From contig JAGPFF010000002.1 in the NCBI GenBank assembly GCA_018056725.1, forward strand, positions 35,878-99,877: 64,000 nucleotides of DNA, in the 5' to 3' direction. Below are positions 17,307 through 26,381 of this stretch, piece by piece. Position 1 is the first letter of the stretch. Each line of letters starts with the position of its first letter. The notes under the pieces are model-generated. The model worked only from the letters and a program-made list of their open reading frames with translations, ran no database searches and was not told the DNA's origin. Source of the stretch: Anaerolineaceae bacterium (GTDB lineage: Bacteria; Chloroflexota; Anaerolineae; Anaerolineales; Anaerolineaceae). The position numbers and the translations under genes are program-made.

Positions 17307-18289
17307 TTGTTGAGCTGCTCAACTGCAGATCGGGCGGCAGTGATATTTGAATGGGGGGCGATCACTGGTAGCACACAACCAGTGCCAAGGATAAAGCGGT
17401 TACCCTCGGTGGCAAGGATTGCGGCAGAGGCTTCCTCCAGTACTTGCTCCGGAGTTCCGTAAACCAGGGTATCCCATTGACGCAAACCGCCGCAAACAGC
17501 CCCCGGGAAAACCTTCTTTGCCTCCTGCAAGGAGGGCGCAGTCTCTTGATCGTGCCAGTTTAGAACGGAGATGTTCTTCTTGGGGATTTCATTGAAGTAT
17601 AAATTAGTCCCGTGAATATGGGCAATGTTGAGCCAGAGTGAAGAAACCGAATCAAGGATTCGTTCGTCAAACGGTGTGATAAAGCGACTGACTTCTTCCA
17701 CGCTTAAGAGTGACGATTGAGCATGTTGAATTGCAAAAAACACTCCATCTATGCCCAGTTTAATACACTCGCCAATAAATTTAATAGTAGAGTCTGTCAA
17801 AATCTCCAATCCGGCAAGAAATTCAGACGGATGCTGCCTGGCGTGAGTCAAAAGCTTTTCTTTGCCTACCAGATTCTTCGCCTGTGACATGGGGTCGAAA
17901 ATCGTCTGAATTACCGGAACCTCTGGCGGCAATTCGTTTTTTACCTGGCGGATGCACTCCAGCTGATTCCCCAGAGCGCCGGAGGTGGGATCAAGGACAG
18001 TGAGATTTTTCCAATCTTCGGCTTTGGAAATCGGGAAATGAGCATATTCGCGTGTTCCTTCAGGATTGCCTTTCCAGACGTCTTGTACACCATAATCTCT
18101 GACGCAAAAAGAGGAAGCAGGTGTGATTTTGACCAGATCAAAATCATAGGTTTTTTGAAAAAGGAGAATTGATTTTGCAAGCCGGTCGGGTTTTTGATCA
18201 TCAACCGGAAAATGCCGCCACAATGCAACAGGGGGGCGGTCAACAACTTTATTCGCTAGGCAGGCGGTTAGCCTTTGACGAGGATTCAT
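17303..18289 (-). CDS. Uroporphyrinogen decarboxylase-like protein
   Basis: 328 residues of the URO-D superfamily: MNPRQRLTACLANKVVDRPP at the start, then a TIM-barrel pattern with PVALWRHF, GIDGVFFAIQ and IAHIHGTNLYF. Members include true HemE and methyltransferases of the MtaA/CmuA kind. No other haem or corrinoid gene is nearby, and several HemE-specific features are not evident, so I do not call it hemE. ATGA overlaps tie it to the GtrA gene upstream and rsmD downstream, so it is expressed as part of this operon. Function unknown. Confidence 0.75.
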   Translation of the reverse strand: MNPRQRLTACLANKVVDRPPVALWRHFPVDDQKPDRLAKSILLFQKTYDFDLVKITPASSFCVRDYGVQDVWKGNPEGTREYAHFPISKAEDWKNLTVLDPTSGALGNQLECIRQVKNELPPEVPVIQTIFDPMSQAKNLVGKEKLLTHARQHPSEFLAGLEILTDSTIKFIGECIKLGIDGVFFAIQHAQSSLLSVEEVSRFITPFDERILDSVSSLWLNIAHIHGTNLYFNEIPKKNISVLNWHDQETAPSLQEAKKVFPGAVCGGLRQWDTLVYGTPEQVLEEASAAILATEGNRFILGTGCVLPVIAPHSNITAARSAVEQLNK

Positions 18290-18759
18290 AAATGTTCTTC
18301 CTGTTTAACTACTGAAGGTTTAAATGTCCATTTTCGATTGATGAAAAAGTTCCAAAGTAAAACCACAAGAATGACAATTGCCAGAGATAAATTGTGCCCG
18401 ATGATTATGGGTGTTAAGACATTGGGCAGCCATTTTTGTGCCAGTGAAATTAATGGCTTTTCAATCAAGGCAAAAAGTGGGGTTCGAATGGCAAGACCTG
18501 CCACGCTGACGATTGAAAATTGGATTAATTGCTTCGTGATAGGTGTGGCGCGGGTTTCTGGATAGGTCCAGTTACGATTCAGAATGAAGTTATTGATCAC
18601 TGCCAGTGAAAATGAAACTACGCTGGAAGGAATTGCGGGAAATTTGAGAGCACTGGTAAGCAAGTTAAAAACCCCAAAATCTATCACCGAGCCAATTGCC
18701 CCCACGATGGCGAAGCGGATGAACTTTCCGCGCTCATTGCGGTTGTTTAAAACACTCAT
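18286..18759 (-). CDS. GtrA-family membrane protein
   Basis: 157 residues with four hydrophobic helices and the GtrA signature FAIVGAIGSVIDFGVFNLL near the N-terminus and a second-half helix ending in NFFINRKWTF. GtrA-like proteins are thought to move or handle polyprenyl-linked sugars across the membrane. The ATG at 18759 shares a base with the TGA of the UDP-glucuronate decarboxylase gene, and its own stop overlaps the next start. Placement next to a nucleotide-sugar enzyme fits envelope glycan work. Confidence 0.88.
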   Translation of the reverse strand: MSVLNNRNERGKFIRFAIVGAIGSVIDFGVFNLLTSALKFPAIPSSVVSFSLAVINNFILNRNWTYPETRATPITKQLIQFSIVSVAGLAIRTPLFALIEKPLISLAQKWLPNVLTPIIIGHNLSLAIVILVVLLWNFFINRKWTFKPSVVKQEEHL

Positions 18760-19715
18760 CAAAATTCGACCTTCGTTTTGAAATAGGAGATCGTCGTTTC
18801 AAGTCCATCACGCAGATTTGTTTTGGGATTCCAACCTAAAATGGTTCTGGCGCGCGTGATATCAGGCTGGCGTCTTTGAGGATCGTCTCCGAGACGTTGG
18901 TCCTTCTTAAAAACGATGCCCGCAGGGTTTCCGGTGATTTCATTGATGACCTGAGCAAATTCAAGGATGGAAATTTCAGCCGGGTTGCCGATGTTTACCG
19001 GGTTATGTTCTTCTGAAAGCAGTAATTTATAAATTCCCTCAATCAGATCATCAACATAACAGAAACTTCTGGTCTGTGAACCATCACCGTAAATCGTCAA
19101 CGGTTCCTTTTTGAGCGCCTGTAAAATAAAGTTCGGCACCACACGTCCATCATCAATGCGCATGCGAGGACCATAGGTATTAAAAATTCTGACAATTCGC
19201 GTGTCTAAACCGTGAAAGCGGTGATAAGCCATTGTCAGCGCTTCTGCAAATCGTTTTGCTTCATCATAGACGGAACGGAACCCGATCGGATCAGCGTGAC
19301 CCCAGTAGGTTTCTTTTTGCGGGTGTTCGAGGGGATCTCCATAGATTTCAGAAGTGGAAGCCAGAAGGAACCGGGCGTTGCAGGCTTTTGCCACTCCTAA
19401 TGAATTGTGAGTGCCCAAGGCGCCGGCTTTCATGGTTTGTATGGGCAGGCTGGGATAACTATAAGGGGAGGCAGGATTGGGGCTTGCCGGGGAAGCAAAA
19501 TGAAGGACAGCATCCACTTTGGTTGGCACAAAGATGTATTCGGAAACATCATGTTTGATGAAGGAAAAATGATCCTCGCCAGCAAGGTGGGCTAAATTTT
19601 CTGGGCTACCGGTGATAAAGTTGTCCATCCCGATGACCGAATGACCCTGGGAAAGAAGAAACACGCATAAGTGTGAACCAAGAAAACCTGCCGCGCCGGT
19701 TATTAATATTTTCAT
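18759..19715 (-). CDS. NAD-dependent sugar epimerase/dehydratase, UDP-glucuronate decarboxylase type
   Basis: Short-chain dehydrogenase fold of 318 residues. The Rossmann loop [10 protein letters not shown] is at residues 7-16, the catalytic Y-x3-K appears as YDEAKR, and [10 protein letters not shown] and [14 protein letters not shown] are typical of UXS enzymes that make UDP-xylose from UDP-glucuronate. A related dTDP/UDP-sugar specificity cannot be ruled out. A GGAGATAAAG ribosome binding site comes from the end of the lipoprotein gene, 2 bases away. With the GtrA gene it suggests surface polysaccharide synthesis. Confidence 0.85.
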   Translation of the reverse strand: MKILITGAAGFLGSHLCVFLLSQGHSVIGMDNFITGSPENLAHLAGEDHFSFIKHDVSEYIFVPTKVDAVLHFASPASPNPASPYSYPSLPIQTMKAGALGTHNSLGVAKACNARFLLASTSEIYGDPLEHPQKETYWGHADPIGFRSVYDEAKRFAEALTMAYHRFHGLDTRIVRIFNTYGPRMRIDDGRVVPNFILQALKKEPLTIYGDGSQTRSFCYVDDLIEGIYKLLLSEEHNPVNIGNPAEISILEFAQVINEITGNPAGIVFKKDQRLGDDPQRRQPDITRARTILGWNPKTNLRDGLETTISYFKTKVEF

Positions 19716-19717
19716 CT

Positions 19718-21280
19718 TTATCTCCAGTTTATTTTCGAAATAGAGCCATCGCCGGTAATCGGTCGGATCATCCCCGTGGAAGGTTCCGCAAGCATCAGAT
19801 TTCCCTGGGCAATGAACGCAACTCTGATTGTATCTGATAAGGCTGGTGACCAGTAGACGGATTGCGGGTCAAGCCCTTGTTGCCCTTCGCCGGGGTAGAT
19901 CTTTTTCCGGTTGGAACCATCGCGATCCATGATATAGAGGTTATACCGGCTTGTTTCGCTTTGATCGGGCAAGATTGCTGAAAGATACGCGACTTGATAA
20001 TTTCCCTTTTCATCAGAAAAAGACAATGTGGAATAGCAGAAAAGACCACATTTTGGAATGATCGGCAAAATCCGTTTTGTGTCCATCAGGATAGCCGAAA
20101 GACTATAACTGTCAATTGAAGAACTTCCAAATTCACTTTCATTCAGAACGGTGTAGAGCACTAAATGATCGGCACTCCATGAAATTCCAGGCACCCATGC
20201 CCAATCTGTTTTAGGTTGATAGGGTTCAAAATTGATCAGGTTAACCAGTGTGCCTTTTTTTGTATCGACAGTGCCAATCGAATCTGGACGGGCATAAGCC
20301 AGTTGACTGCCATCTTGAGACCATTGAAAGATAGTTCCCCACCACCCGTAGATGCCACCAGAATTGGCATCCACAAGAACCTTATCGTCAACTTTTTTCC
20401 CTTCATCATCAAATGTATAAAGGTGCAAGTCATTATTCGCCTGCCAGCCTGGTGGGGTAGCGCGTGGTTCAACGGATGAATAAGAAAAAGTTCTTCCCTT
20501 CCCGGGAACCCAATCAGCGTAATGCACCACATTCCGGATTCCGGTATCCACAAGTTTTGAATCCTCTTTGGTAAGGTCAACAAGCCAGAGGGAATTGATT
20601 ATTTCGTTGTCATCATTATTATTAGAACGGGAAAAAAGGAGCCATTTGCGATCAAAGGAAAGCGTAAAAATCCGTCCGTCCAGGTCGCCACTAGAAACAA
20701 CGATCTTTCGGTTTCCTGTGTTTGTTTCCATGATCCAGGCATTACCTGAGGACAAATAGGCAATCACGCCGTCAATGGGGACTGCTGTAAATGGAGATTG
20801 CACGCCGATCATGATAATTTCGGGTTTAGGTTCCTGAACAACTTCTTCTTTGAACAGGATGCGGGAGACTTCTTTTCCGTTTTCAAAGACAATTCTATAA
20901 GTAGTCTGTAGACGACCGTTTACACCCGACTGAATCAGAACAGATTGACCTTCAGGCAGGGATTCGTTCTTTATAGTTTGCTGTTCGAATGGCAGCACAG
21001 ACTCAATAATTGAGAACTCCTCGCTAACCCGCGTTATGGTGATCACATCTCCGTCTTGAAGGAATGTGTTCAAGGATGGCGAAACGCGGTCGAGCGCTCC
21101 AATTGTAATTTGTTGACCTTTTAGAACCTGATCCACAGTAGCGCCAAAGGTGGCATTTACTGGAATGGTTTGATTCCCATCCAGGATTGTCACTGCAATA
21201 CTCTGATTATCGCCTGAGTTGGTAATGCACCCCACCAGACTGAACACAACAATAACCAGGATTAAAAAGGTCTTTTTCAA
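19718..21280 (-). CDS. Lipoprotein with G5-like region and TolB-like propeller
   Basis: 520 residues starting at a TTG with GGATG upstream. A lipoprotein signal (hydrophobic stretch, LVGC lipobox, Cys 18) is followed by YabE/G5-like segments (about 30-155; [19 protein letters not shown]) and a C-terminal half of repeated W-SxDG-type strands, as in TolB/WD40-like propellers (for example [16 protein letters not shown] and [16 protein letters not shown]). It is therefore an outward-facing, lipid-anchored protein. G5 segments bind wall or surface sugars in other proteins. First gene of the operon with the UDP-sugar enzyme. Confidence 0.78.
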   Translation of the reverse strand: MKKTFLILVIVVFSLVGCITNSGDNQSIAVTILDGNQTIPVNATFGATVDQVLKGQQITIGALDRVSPSLNTFLQDGDVITITRVSEEFSIIESVLPFEQQTIKNESLPEGQSVLIQSGVNGRLQTTYRIVFENGKEVSRILFKEEVVQEPKPEIIMIGVQSPFTAVPIDGVIAYLSSGNAWIMETNTGNRKIVVSSGDLDGRIFTLSFDRKWLLFSRSNNNDDNEIINSLWLVDLTKEDSKLVDTGIRNVVHYADWVPGKGRTFSYSSVEPRATPPGWQANNDLHLYTFDDEGKKVDDKVLVDANSGGIYGWWGTIFQWSQDGSQLAYARPDSIGTVDTKKGTLVNLINFEPYQPKTDWAWVPGISWSADHLVLYTVLNESEFGSSSIDSYSLSAILMDTKRILPIIPKCGLFCYSTLSFSDEKGNYQVAYLSAILPDQSETSRYNLYIMDRDGSNRKKIYPGEGQQGLDPQSVYWSPALSDTIRVAFIAQGNLMLAEPSTGMIRPITGDGSISKINWR

Positions 21281-21309
21281 TGATTTACATCCAGCTGAAA
21301 TTCATGGAT

Positions 21310-21315
21310 TATAAT
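21310..21315 (+). promoter_or_regulatory. -10 element upstream of scpB
   Basis: TATAAT in the 66-base divergent gap between the lipoprotein gene and scpB, 31 bases before the scpB ATG. Confidence 0.4.
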
Positions 21316-21346
21316 ACTCTCGATTATTTAACTTGGTTATTATAGC

Positions 21347-21916
21347 ATGACTGACACATCGACCGATTTATCCCTCCAAAACGCTTCAGCCAGGATTGAA
21401 GCGTTATTATTCGTAGCTACGTCACCAGTTACCGCTTCCCAGCTGGCGGATTGTCTGGGTCTGACATCAGAAGAAGTAGAAAAAGAAATTGAAGCACTCA
21501 AGAACAGGCTTTCAGATCATGGCATCACGGTGCAACAATTTGGCGGTCGATATCAACTTACTACAGCTGCAGAGCTGGCGAGCGATGTAGAAAAATTTCT
21601 CGGACTCGAAATTACTACACGGTTAAGCAGGGCAGCGGTTGAAACCATGGCAATCATTGCTTACCGGCAGCCCATCACCAGACCTGGAATTGAAGCGATT
21701 CGTGGTGTAAGCAGTGACGGGGTGATTCGGAGTCTGTTGTCACGGGGTTTAATCCAGGAGGTTGGGCGAGCAGATGGTCCAGGACGCCCAATCCTTTTTT
21801 CGACAACCTCGGATTTCTTGCAACATTTCGGGCTCAACTCTCTGGAGCAGTTACCACCTTATGAAAATGAACAGGAAGAGGAGCCAAAACCAAAGAATGG
21901 ATTACTTAAGGATTAA
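21347..21916 (+). CDS. scpB: Segregation and condensation protein B
   Basis: Kleisin-associated winged-helix protein that works with ScpA and SMC in chromosome compaction. 189 residues; the family strings IEALLFVATSPVTASQLAD, AAVETMAIIAYRQPITRPGI and GRADGPGRPILFSTT are all present. No scpA is in the window, which is a little unusual because the two are often adjacent. The scpB-rluB pairing downstream is the common arrangement. No clear ribosome binding site is seen before the ATG. Confidence 0.95.
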   Translation: MTDTSTDLSLQNASARIEALLFVATSPVTASQLADCLGLTSEEVEKEIEALKNRLSDHGITVQQFGGRYQLTTAAELASDVEKFLGLEITTRLSRAAVETMAIIAYRQPITRPGIEAIRGVSSDGVIRSLLSRGLIQEVGRADGPGRPILFSTTSDFLQHFGLNSLEQLPPYENEQEEEPKPKNGLLKD

Positions 21917-21919
21917 ACA

Positions 21920-22684
21920 ATGAGTGAAGAACGGGTTCAAAAAATATTATCTCAATCCGGCTTTGGTTCCAGGCGCACCTGTGAAGGATTAATTGAACAG
22001 GGTAGAGTCACAATTAATGGGAATAAAGTAATCCTTGGGCAAAAAGCGGATATTGAGCGAGATACAATCCTTGTGGATGGCAAACCGATCCCGAAGCCAC
22101 GAGGATTGCGGTATATCGCGTTGAATAAACCCAGATTTGTCCTGTGCGACAAACCAATTGATGATCCACGGCGGACGGTATTTGACCTCGTTGAAAATGG
22201 CAGTGAATTGGCTGCGGTGGGGCGGCTGGATTATGAGAGCGAAGGACTGGTTTTGTTGACCAATGATGGCATGATTGTAAATCGACTGACCCATCCACGG
22301 TACCAGCACGAAAAGGAATATCGCGTACTGGTTTCCACTCACCCGGATGAAAAGCAGTTGGAAATCTGGCGGCGTGGCGTTGTCCTGGAAGATGGGCATC
22401 GCACCAGGCCAGCATTTGTTCGGGTGGAAACAAACGCCGGTAAAGGAACCTGGTTGAATGTTGTCTTGAAAGAAGGTCATAAACGCCAAATCAGAGAAAT
22501 GGCGAGAGAAACCGGGTTATTCATTGTAAAACTAATCCGGGTGAGAATTGGACCAATTCGACTGGGTTCGCTCAAGCCGGGTGAATGGCGTAACTTGACC
22601 GGAGACGAAATCAGCAAATTAAAAGAATCTTTGAGCTCCACTACGTCGCAAAAAAAATCAGGCGGAAAAGCAGCCTCCGCCTGA
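21920..22684 (+). CDS. rluB: RluB/RsuA-family rRNA pseudouridine synthase
   Basis: 254 residues: N-terminal S4 RNA-binding domain (about 3-60, with VQKILSQSGFGSRRT) and a pseudouridine synthase domain whose catalytic Asp is D104 in GRLDYESEGL; KEGHKRQIREM lies near the C-terminus. RluB modifies 23S rRNA position 2605; closely related RsuA-type enzymes look similar, so the target is an inference. It starts 3 bases after scpB. Its last codons also encode a terminator for the leftward operon. Confidence 0.92.
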   Translation: MSEERVQKILSQSGFGSRRTCEGLIEQGRVTINGNKVILGQKADIERDTILVDGKPIPKPRGLRYIALNKPRFVLCDKPIDDPRRTVFDLVENGSELAAVGRLDYESEGLVLLTNDGMIVNRLTHPRYQHEKEYRVLVSTHPDEKQLEIWRRGVVLEDGHRTRPAFVRVETNAGKGTWLNVVLKEGHKRQIREMARETGLFIVKLIRVRIGPIRLGSLKPGEWRNLTGDEISKLKESLSSTTSQKKSGGKAASA

Positions 22685-22685
22685 T
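22657..22685 (-). terminator. Terminator of the plsX operon, inside the rluB 3' end
   Basis: Stem ATCAGGCGGA (22657-22666) with TCCGCCTGAT (22676-22685). On the minus strand it is followed by a T8 run. It overlaps the end of the rluB coding sequence. Confidence 0.7.
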
Positions 22686-22704
22686 CTGGATTAAATTTCA
22701 CAGC

Positions 22705-23403
22705 TTATGGATTGACAATTTTTTCAATTTTTTGTGCCAAATCATCCGGAAAGGCAACAATCTTCGCACGTTTCCGGATAAAATCCTTTAATTTACCCGC
22801 GCTTACTGCTGCTCCCTCATACTCATCCGCTTCAAGCACCACACTGGGATTGGTAAAAACAAGCACCGCCTCAGGTTCAAAATCCTTTATCAGTACCTGA
22901 TTTTTGTCCAGAAATTTTTTGATATCTTCCAGGGTATAGCGAATTTCTTTTTCGGGGTTACCCAAACTCTCTCCGCCAAACGTCTTCAAAAAGAAATTTC
23001 CCCCCATCTGTTTCCATTTGTTTTTTGTGGCATCGAATGAAATGGTGCCAGATTGACCATAGGGGATCAGACATAAAACGCCGGCTGGACCGACGAGAAG
23101 ATGAGAAACCGGAGTGGTGTAATGATAAAGTGTATATTTATCATCTAACCCTTTTAGCGCGCCGGTAATTCTCTCATCCGGGCGTGGAGACTTCCCCCAT
23201 TTTGTCATATAAAAATTCCCAATCTGGAACAATAGAAAACCGACAATCAGCGAAGAAAATGTGTAAATCAGATAAGATCCATCTTTATCACGGAAGGAGA
23301 ATACCATTCCCACACCAAGAATCAGAATGCTAAAGATGGAGGTTATATTGCCAATGCGGCGGTTTCTTTTGATCAATTTCTCGTCGGAATAAATTTTCAT
23401 CAA
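22705..23403 (-). CDS. Membrane protein with a NERD-like domain
   Basis: 232 residues. Two adjacent membrane helices (about 18-60) follow a short basic start; the rest is cytoplasmic and shows YHYTTPVSHLLVGPAGVLCL, a pattern like the nuclease-related NERD domain, then a helical C-terminus. NERD function is not well established and the nuclease residues are not clear here. It overlaps the plsX stop by 4 bases and ends at the shared terminator, so is co-expressed with phospholipid synthesis. Assignment tentative. Confidence 0.6.
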   Translation of the reverse strand: MMKIYSDEKLIKRNRRIGNITSIFSILILGVGMVFSFRDKDGSYLIYTFSSLIVGFLLFQIGNFYMTKWGKSPRPDERITGALKGLDDKYTLYHYTTPVSHLLVGPAGVLCLIPYGQSGTISFDATKNKWKQMGGNFFLKTFGGESLGNPEKEIRYTLEDIKKFLDKNQVLIKDFEPEAVLVFTNPSVVLEADEYEGAAVSAGKLKDFIRKRAKIVAFPDDLAQKIEKIVNP

Positions 23404-24425
23404 GCTTCCTTTTCCATTGGATTTTCTATGGACCGGGTGATTTTGTCTGCGATTTCCTGCTGCATGGATGTCAGCAGATCAGCCTCAATGGTTTTACGGG
23501 CAAGTTTCACTGCTGATACTAAAGCACGGGCATCTGATCTACCGTGACCTATAAATACCAAACCGTTTACTCCAAGGAGGATCGCCGCCCCGGTTTCGGA
23601 GGGATCCATCATTTTTCGCAAAGCATCGAATGCAGACTTGATAAATAAGTAACCCACCTGATTTTTCAGGCTGGATTTAATCTGTACCTTCAATGTATCG
23701 GTTATCAGTTTTGCCACGGCTTCACTTGATTTGAGCAATATATTTCCTGTAAAGCCATCGGTTACCACGCAATCGACATTGCCAGCAAAGACTTCCTTGG
23801 GTTCTGCGTTCCCTTGGAAGTTCAGCCCGCTTTTCTCTAATAATGGAAATGCATCTTTGACCAGTTGGTTCCCTTTGGTTTCTTCCTCGCCATTTGAGAG
23901 GAGCGCGACGCGGGGGGATGGCAGGTTCAACACCTTGCTGGCGTAGACGCTTCCCATTACCGCAAACTCAAGAAGGAAATCCGGTCGACAATCTGCGTTC
24001 GCCCCATTATCGGTCAGAATGCATTTGCCATTTTTAACCGGGATCATCACCGCAAGCGCAGGTCTCGAAATTCCGCTTATTTTTCTTAAAACCATAACGG
24101 CATTGAAATACGCGCCACCTGTGTTACCGGCGGTAACGAAGGCTTCAGCTTTGTGTTCTTTTACCAGAGTTAATCCCACTGCCATGGAATTGTTTGGCTT
24201 CTTTTTGAAGGATTCCACAGGTTTGTCGCTCATTTCAACAATGTCCGGAGCATCTACGATCTCAATACCTGAAAGGTCGATATGGATCTCGTTGGCTTTT
24301 TCGAGAATAAGATCTTTTTTGCCGACCAGAATAATGCTTTCATTGAGCATTTTAAGTTGCGCAGCAGCCTGAATCTCAGGAACTGGATAATCATCGCTTC
24401 CCATGGCATCTAATACAATAGACAT
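23400..24425 (-). CDS. plsX: Phosphate acyltransferase PlsX
   Basis: Converts acyl-ACP and phosphate to acyl-phosphate, the acyl donor for PlsY, at the cytoplasmic membrane. 341 residues starting VLDAMGSDDYPVPEI with the family's AMGxD motif; further landmarks are TAGNTGGAYFNAV, LTDNGANADC and VTDGFTGNILLKSSE. A GGAGAGAA ribosome binding site precedes the ATG. FakA products enter the same pool, linking this gene to the fakA/degV block at the left edge. Confidence 0.95.
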   Translation of the reverse strand: MSIVLDAMGSDDYPVPEIQAAAQLKMLNESIILVGKKDLILEKANEIHIDLSGIEIVDAPDIVEMSDKPVESFKKKPNNSMAVGLTLVKEHKAEAFVTAGNTGGAYFNAVMVLRKISGISRPALAVMIPVKNGKCILTDNGANADCRPDFLLEFAVMGSVYASKVLNLPSPRVALLSNGEEETKGNQLVKDAFPLLEKSGLNFQGNAEPKEVFAGNVDCVVTDGFTGNILLKSSEAVAKLITDTLKVQIKSSLKNQVGYLFIKSAFDALRKMMDPSETGAAILLGVNGLVFIGHGRSDARALVSAVKLARKTIEADLLTSMQQEIADKITRSIENPMEKEA

Positions 24426-24453
24426 CCGATTCTCTCCTTTTTAAACCAATTGC

Positions 24454-24481
24454 TTGACATCTTCATATTGCCGATTATAAT
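24454..24481 (+). promoter_or_regulatory. Consensus sigma-70 promoter of tRNA-Leu
   Basis: Perfect TTGACA (24454-24459), 16-base spacer, perfect TATAAT (24476-24481), with the mature tRNA starting 13 bases downstream. Confidence 0.85.
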
Positions 24482-24493
24482 AAGCACGCAATT

Positions 24494-24575
24494 GCGCTGG
24501 TGCTGGAATTGGCAGACAGGCATGGTTGAGGGCCATGTGCCGCAAGGCGTGTGGGTTCAACTCCCACCCAGCGCA
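24494..24575 (+). tRNA. tRNA-Leu (GAG anticodon)
   Basis: 82-base type II tRNA. Acceptor stem GCGCTGG/CCAGCGC with discriminator A, anticodon stem CATGG/CCATG around loop TTGAGGG (anticodon GAG, reads CUC/CUU), a long variable arm and T-arm GTGGG-TTCAACT-CCCAC. CCA is not encoded. It has its own consensus promoter and terminator and is read toward the prenyl synthase gene. Confidence 0.95.
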
Positions 24576-24581
24576 CACAAT

Positions 24582-24602
24582 AAGCCGCTTTACGCGGCTT
24601 TT
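24582..24602 (+). terminator. Terminator of tRNA-Leu
   Basis: 7-bp stem AAGCCGC/GCGGCTT with a 5-base loop, running into TTTT. Confidence 0.75.
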
Positions 24603-24619
24603 CGTTTCTCAGAGGGGAA

Positions 24620-25591
24620 TTATCTTTTTCGCTCAATGATGTACCTGGCGATTTCGACCAGCGCGTCTCTTTCCAAGGAGGCTGGAAAAGTCATCATCGA
24701 TTCTTCGGCATCGTTTACAAAATTCACTGCAACCTGATGAGAACGATCGATGGCTTCACTTTGTGCTACAGATTGGACCAATTGATGAACTTCGTCGTCA
24801 TCCTGCAGGCAATTTCTTTGTTGGAGTCTTTTCACCAAAGGATCTTGTGGATACTGCTCCATGTAATATAACAAAGGCAGTGTAATCAAACCCTGGCGAA
24901 TATCTCCACCAACGGGTTTCCCGACAGTTTTCTCTTCGCCGGTGTAATCGAGGATGTCGTCGACAACTTGAAAAGCCATCCCAAGGTTGTAGCCAAATTT
25001 TGTCAATAAGGCACACTGTTGATTATCAGAGCCACTTATCACAGCGGAACAATGAGTAGAGGTTTCGAATAAAGATGCCGTTTTAGAGTAGATACGGCGG
25101 AAATATTCTTCAATATCCGTTGAACACCGGCTCGAAAATAGTTGATTTACTTCTCCATTGACGATGGTCATCAAGCAGCGCGCAATCAACCCCATCACCT
25201 CAACGGATTCAGTTCTGGATGCCATATCGGAGGCACTGGCGAAGAGAAAATCACCTGTTAACACTGTGGCGGCTGGCGACCATTTGGAATTCAATGTGGG
25301 AATTCCACGTCTTAATAGCGAGCCGTCGATGAGATCATCATGGACCAGACTTGCTGTGTGAAGCATTTCAATTGCTGTAGCCAGAATCACAAGTTTTTCT
25401 TGATCTGCCCCAAGCATGTTGCCAATAAGGAGAATAATTCTCGGGCGGATACGTTTTCCACCTGATGCTAAAATGACCGATACGGCATTACGCAAATCAG
25501 GGTGATAATTCTCGGTTTGGGAGAGCATCAATTCTTCGACCCGGGCGAGTTCGTCATGCAAGTAAGAGAGGGATTCCATGTTAGAAGTCAA
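24620..25591 (-). CDS. Polyprenyl diphosphate synthase
   Basis: All-trans prenyltransferase of 323 residues that adds isopentenyl units to make a long-chain diphosphate for quinones or lipid carriers. First aspartate-rich motif HDDLIDGSLLRRG (D85, D86, D89), second FQVVDDILDYTG, with GKRIRP and GKPVGGD substrate loops; this fits the heptaprenyl/octaprenyl type. Chain length cannot be read from sequence. Starts are TTG 25591 or ATG 25579, neither with a strong ribosome binding site. It lies 5 bases after tatD. Confidence 0.9.
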   Translation of the reverse strand: MTSNMESLSYLHDELARVEELMLSQTENYHPDLRNAVSVILASGGKRIRPRIILLIGNMLGADQEKLVILATAIEMLHTASLVHDDLIDGSLLRRGIPTLNSKWSPAATVLTGDFLFASASDMASRTESVEVMGLIARCLMTIVNGEVNQLFSSRCSTDIEEYFRRIYSKTASLFETSTHCSAVISGSDNQQCALLTKFGYNLGMAFQVVDDILDYTGEEKTVGKPVGGDIRQGLITLPLLYYMEQYPQDPLVKRLQQRNCLQDDDEVHQLVQSVAQSEAIDRSHQVAVNFVNDAEESMMTFPASLERDALVEIARYIIERKR

Positions 25592-25596
25592 TTCAA

Positions 25597-26379
25597 TTAA
25601 TCCAGGATAAATAATTGATATGCATTGCGGGTTGTTAGATCAGCGACTTCTTGAATGTCACATTGTTTCAGTTCGGCTATTTTTCGCGCAATAATTGGAA
25701 TAAATGCGGATTCGTTCCTCTTGCCGCGATAACCTTCAGGTGGCAGAAAGGGACCATCCGTTTCCAGAATAACCTGTGACAGGTCTATTTTACTCAAAAG
25801 TTCATGTTTTAGCGTATTGTTTTTGTAAGTGATTGGTCCGCCGATCCCTATTAAAAAACCTCGCTGCAACAAAATTTCAGCTTGATGGTAATCTCCCTCA
25901 AAAGCATGAAATACACCCCGGATATTCCCCCCTGGTTGCCGACCCGTAAAATTGAAGACCTCAGCTTGCAGCTCCTCAAGACAATTCCGGCTGTGTAGAA
26001 TGACCGGTTTTTGATAATCAGAAGCGAGTTGGAGGAAAACTTGCAGAACTTCCTTTTGCAACGTCAGATTATCCTGCCGGTGATACATGTCCAGTCCAAT
26101 CTCGCCGACTCCGATTACTTTGGGACGCGAGAGCAACTGCTTAAATTTTGGGATCTGATCCGATGTAAAGGTTTCCAATTCACCCGGATGGACACCAACT
26201 GCCGCATAAACAACCGGGAATTCCTCGGATAAGAGCACCGCCCGCTGACTGGACGCCAGGTTGATCCCTGGGACGATAATTCGATTAACCCCCTGGTCAA
26301 CAGCTCTCTCGATGACTTCTACGAGATCTGGTTGATAGGAAGCGAAATCAAGATGACAATGGGTATCAACGAAAGGCAC
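25597..26379 (-). CDS. tatD: TatD-family metal-dependent deoxyribonuclease
   Basis: 260 residues, TIM-barrel hydrolase. Metal ligands are visible in FVDTHCHLDF (H7, H9), GEIGLDMYH, VILHSRN and ILETDGPFLPP. Members are 3'-5' DNases or related phosphohydrolases. It starts with GTG at 26379, 2 bases after the phosphohexomutase stop, and is translated as part of that unit. Normal length. Confidence 0.92.
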   Translation of the reverse strand: MPFVDTHCHLDFASYQPDLVEVIERAVDQGVNRIIVPGINLASSQRAVLLSEEFPVVYAAVGVHPGELETFTSDQIPKFKQLLSRPKVIGVGEIGLDMYHRQDNLTLQKEVLQVFLQLASDYQKPVILHSRNCLEELQAEVFNFTGRQPGGNIRGVFHAFEGDYHQAEILLQRGFLIGIGGPITYKNNTLKHELLSKIDLSQVILETDGPFLPPEGYRGKRNESAFIPIIARKIAELKQCDIQEVADLTTRNAYQLFILD

Positions 26380-26381
26380 GT

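Noticed and set aside
17303..18289. Calling the URO-D-like gene hemE
   Set aside because: No haem genes nearby and HemE-specific residues are not evident; superfamily membership only.
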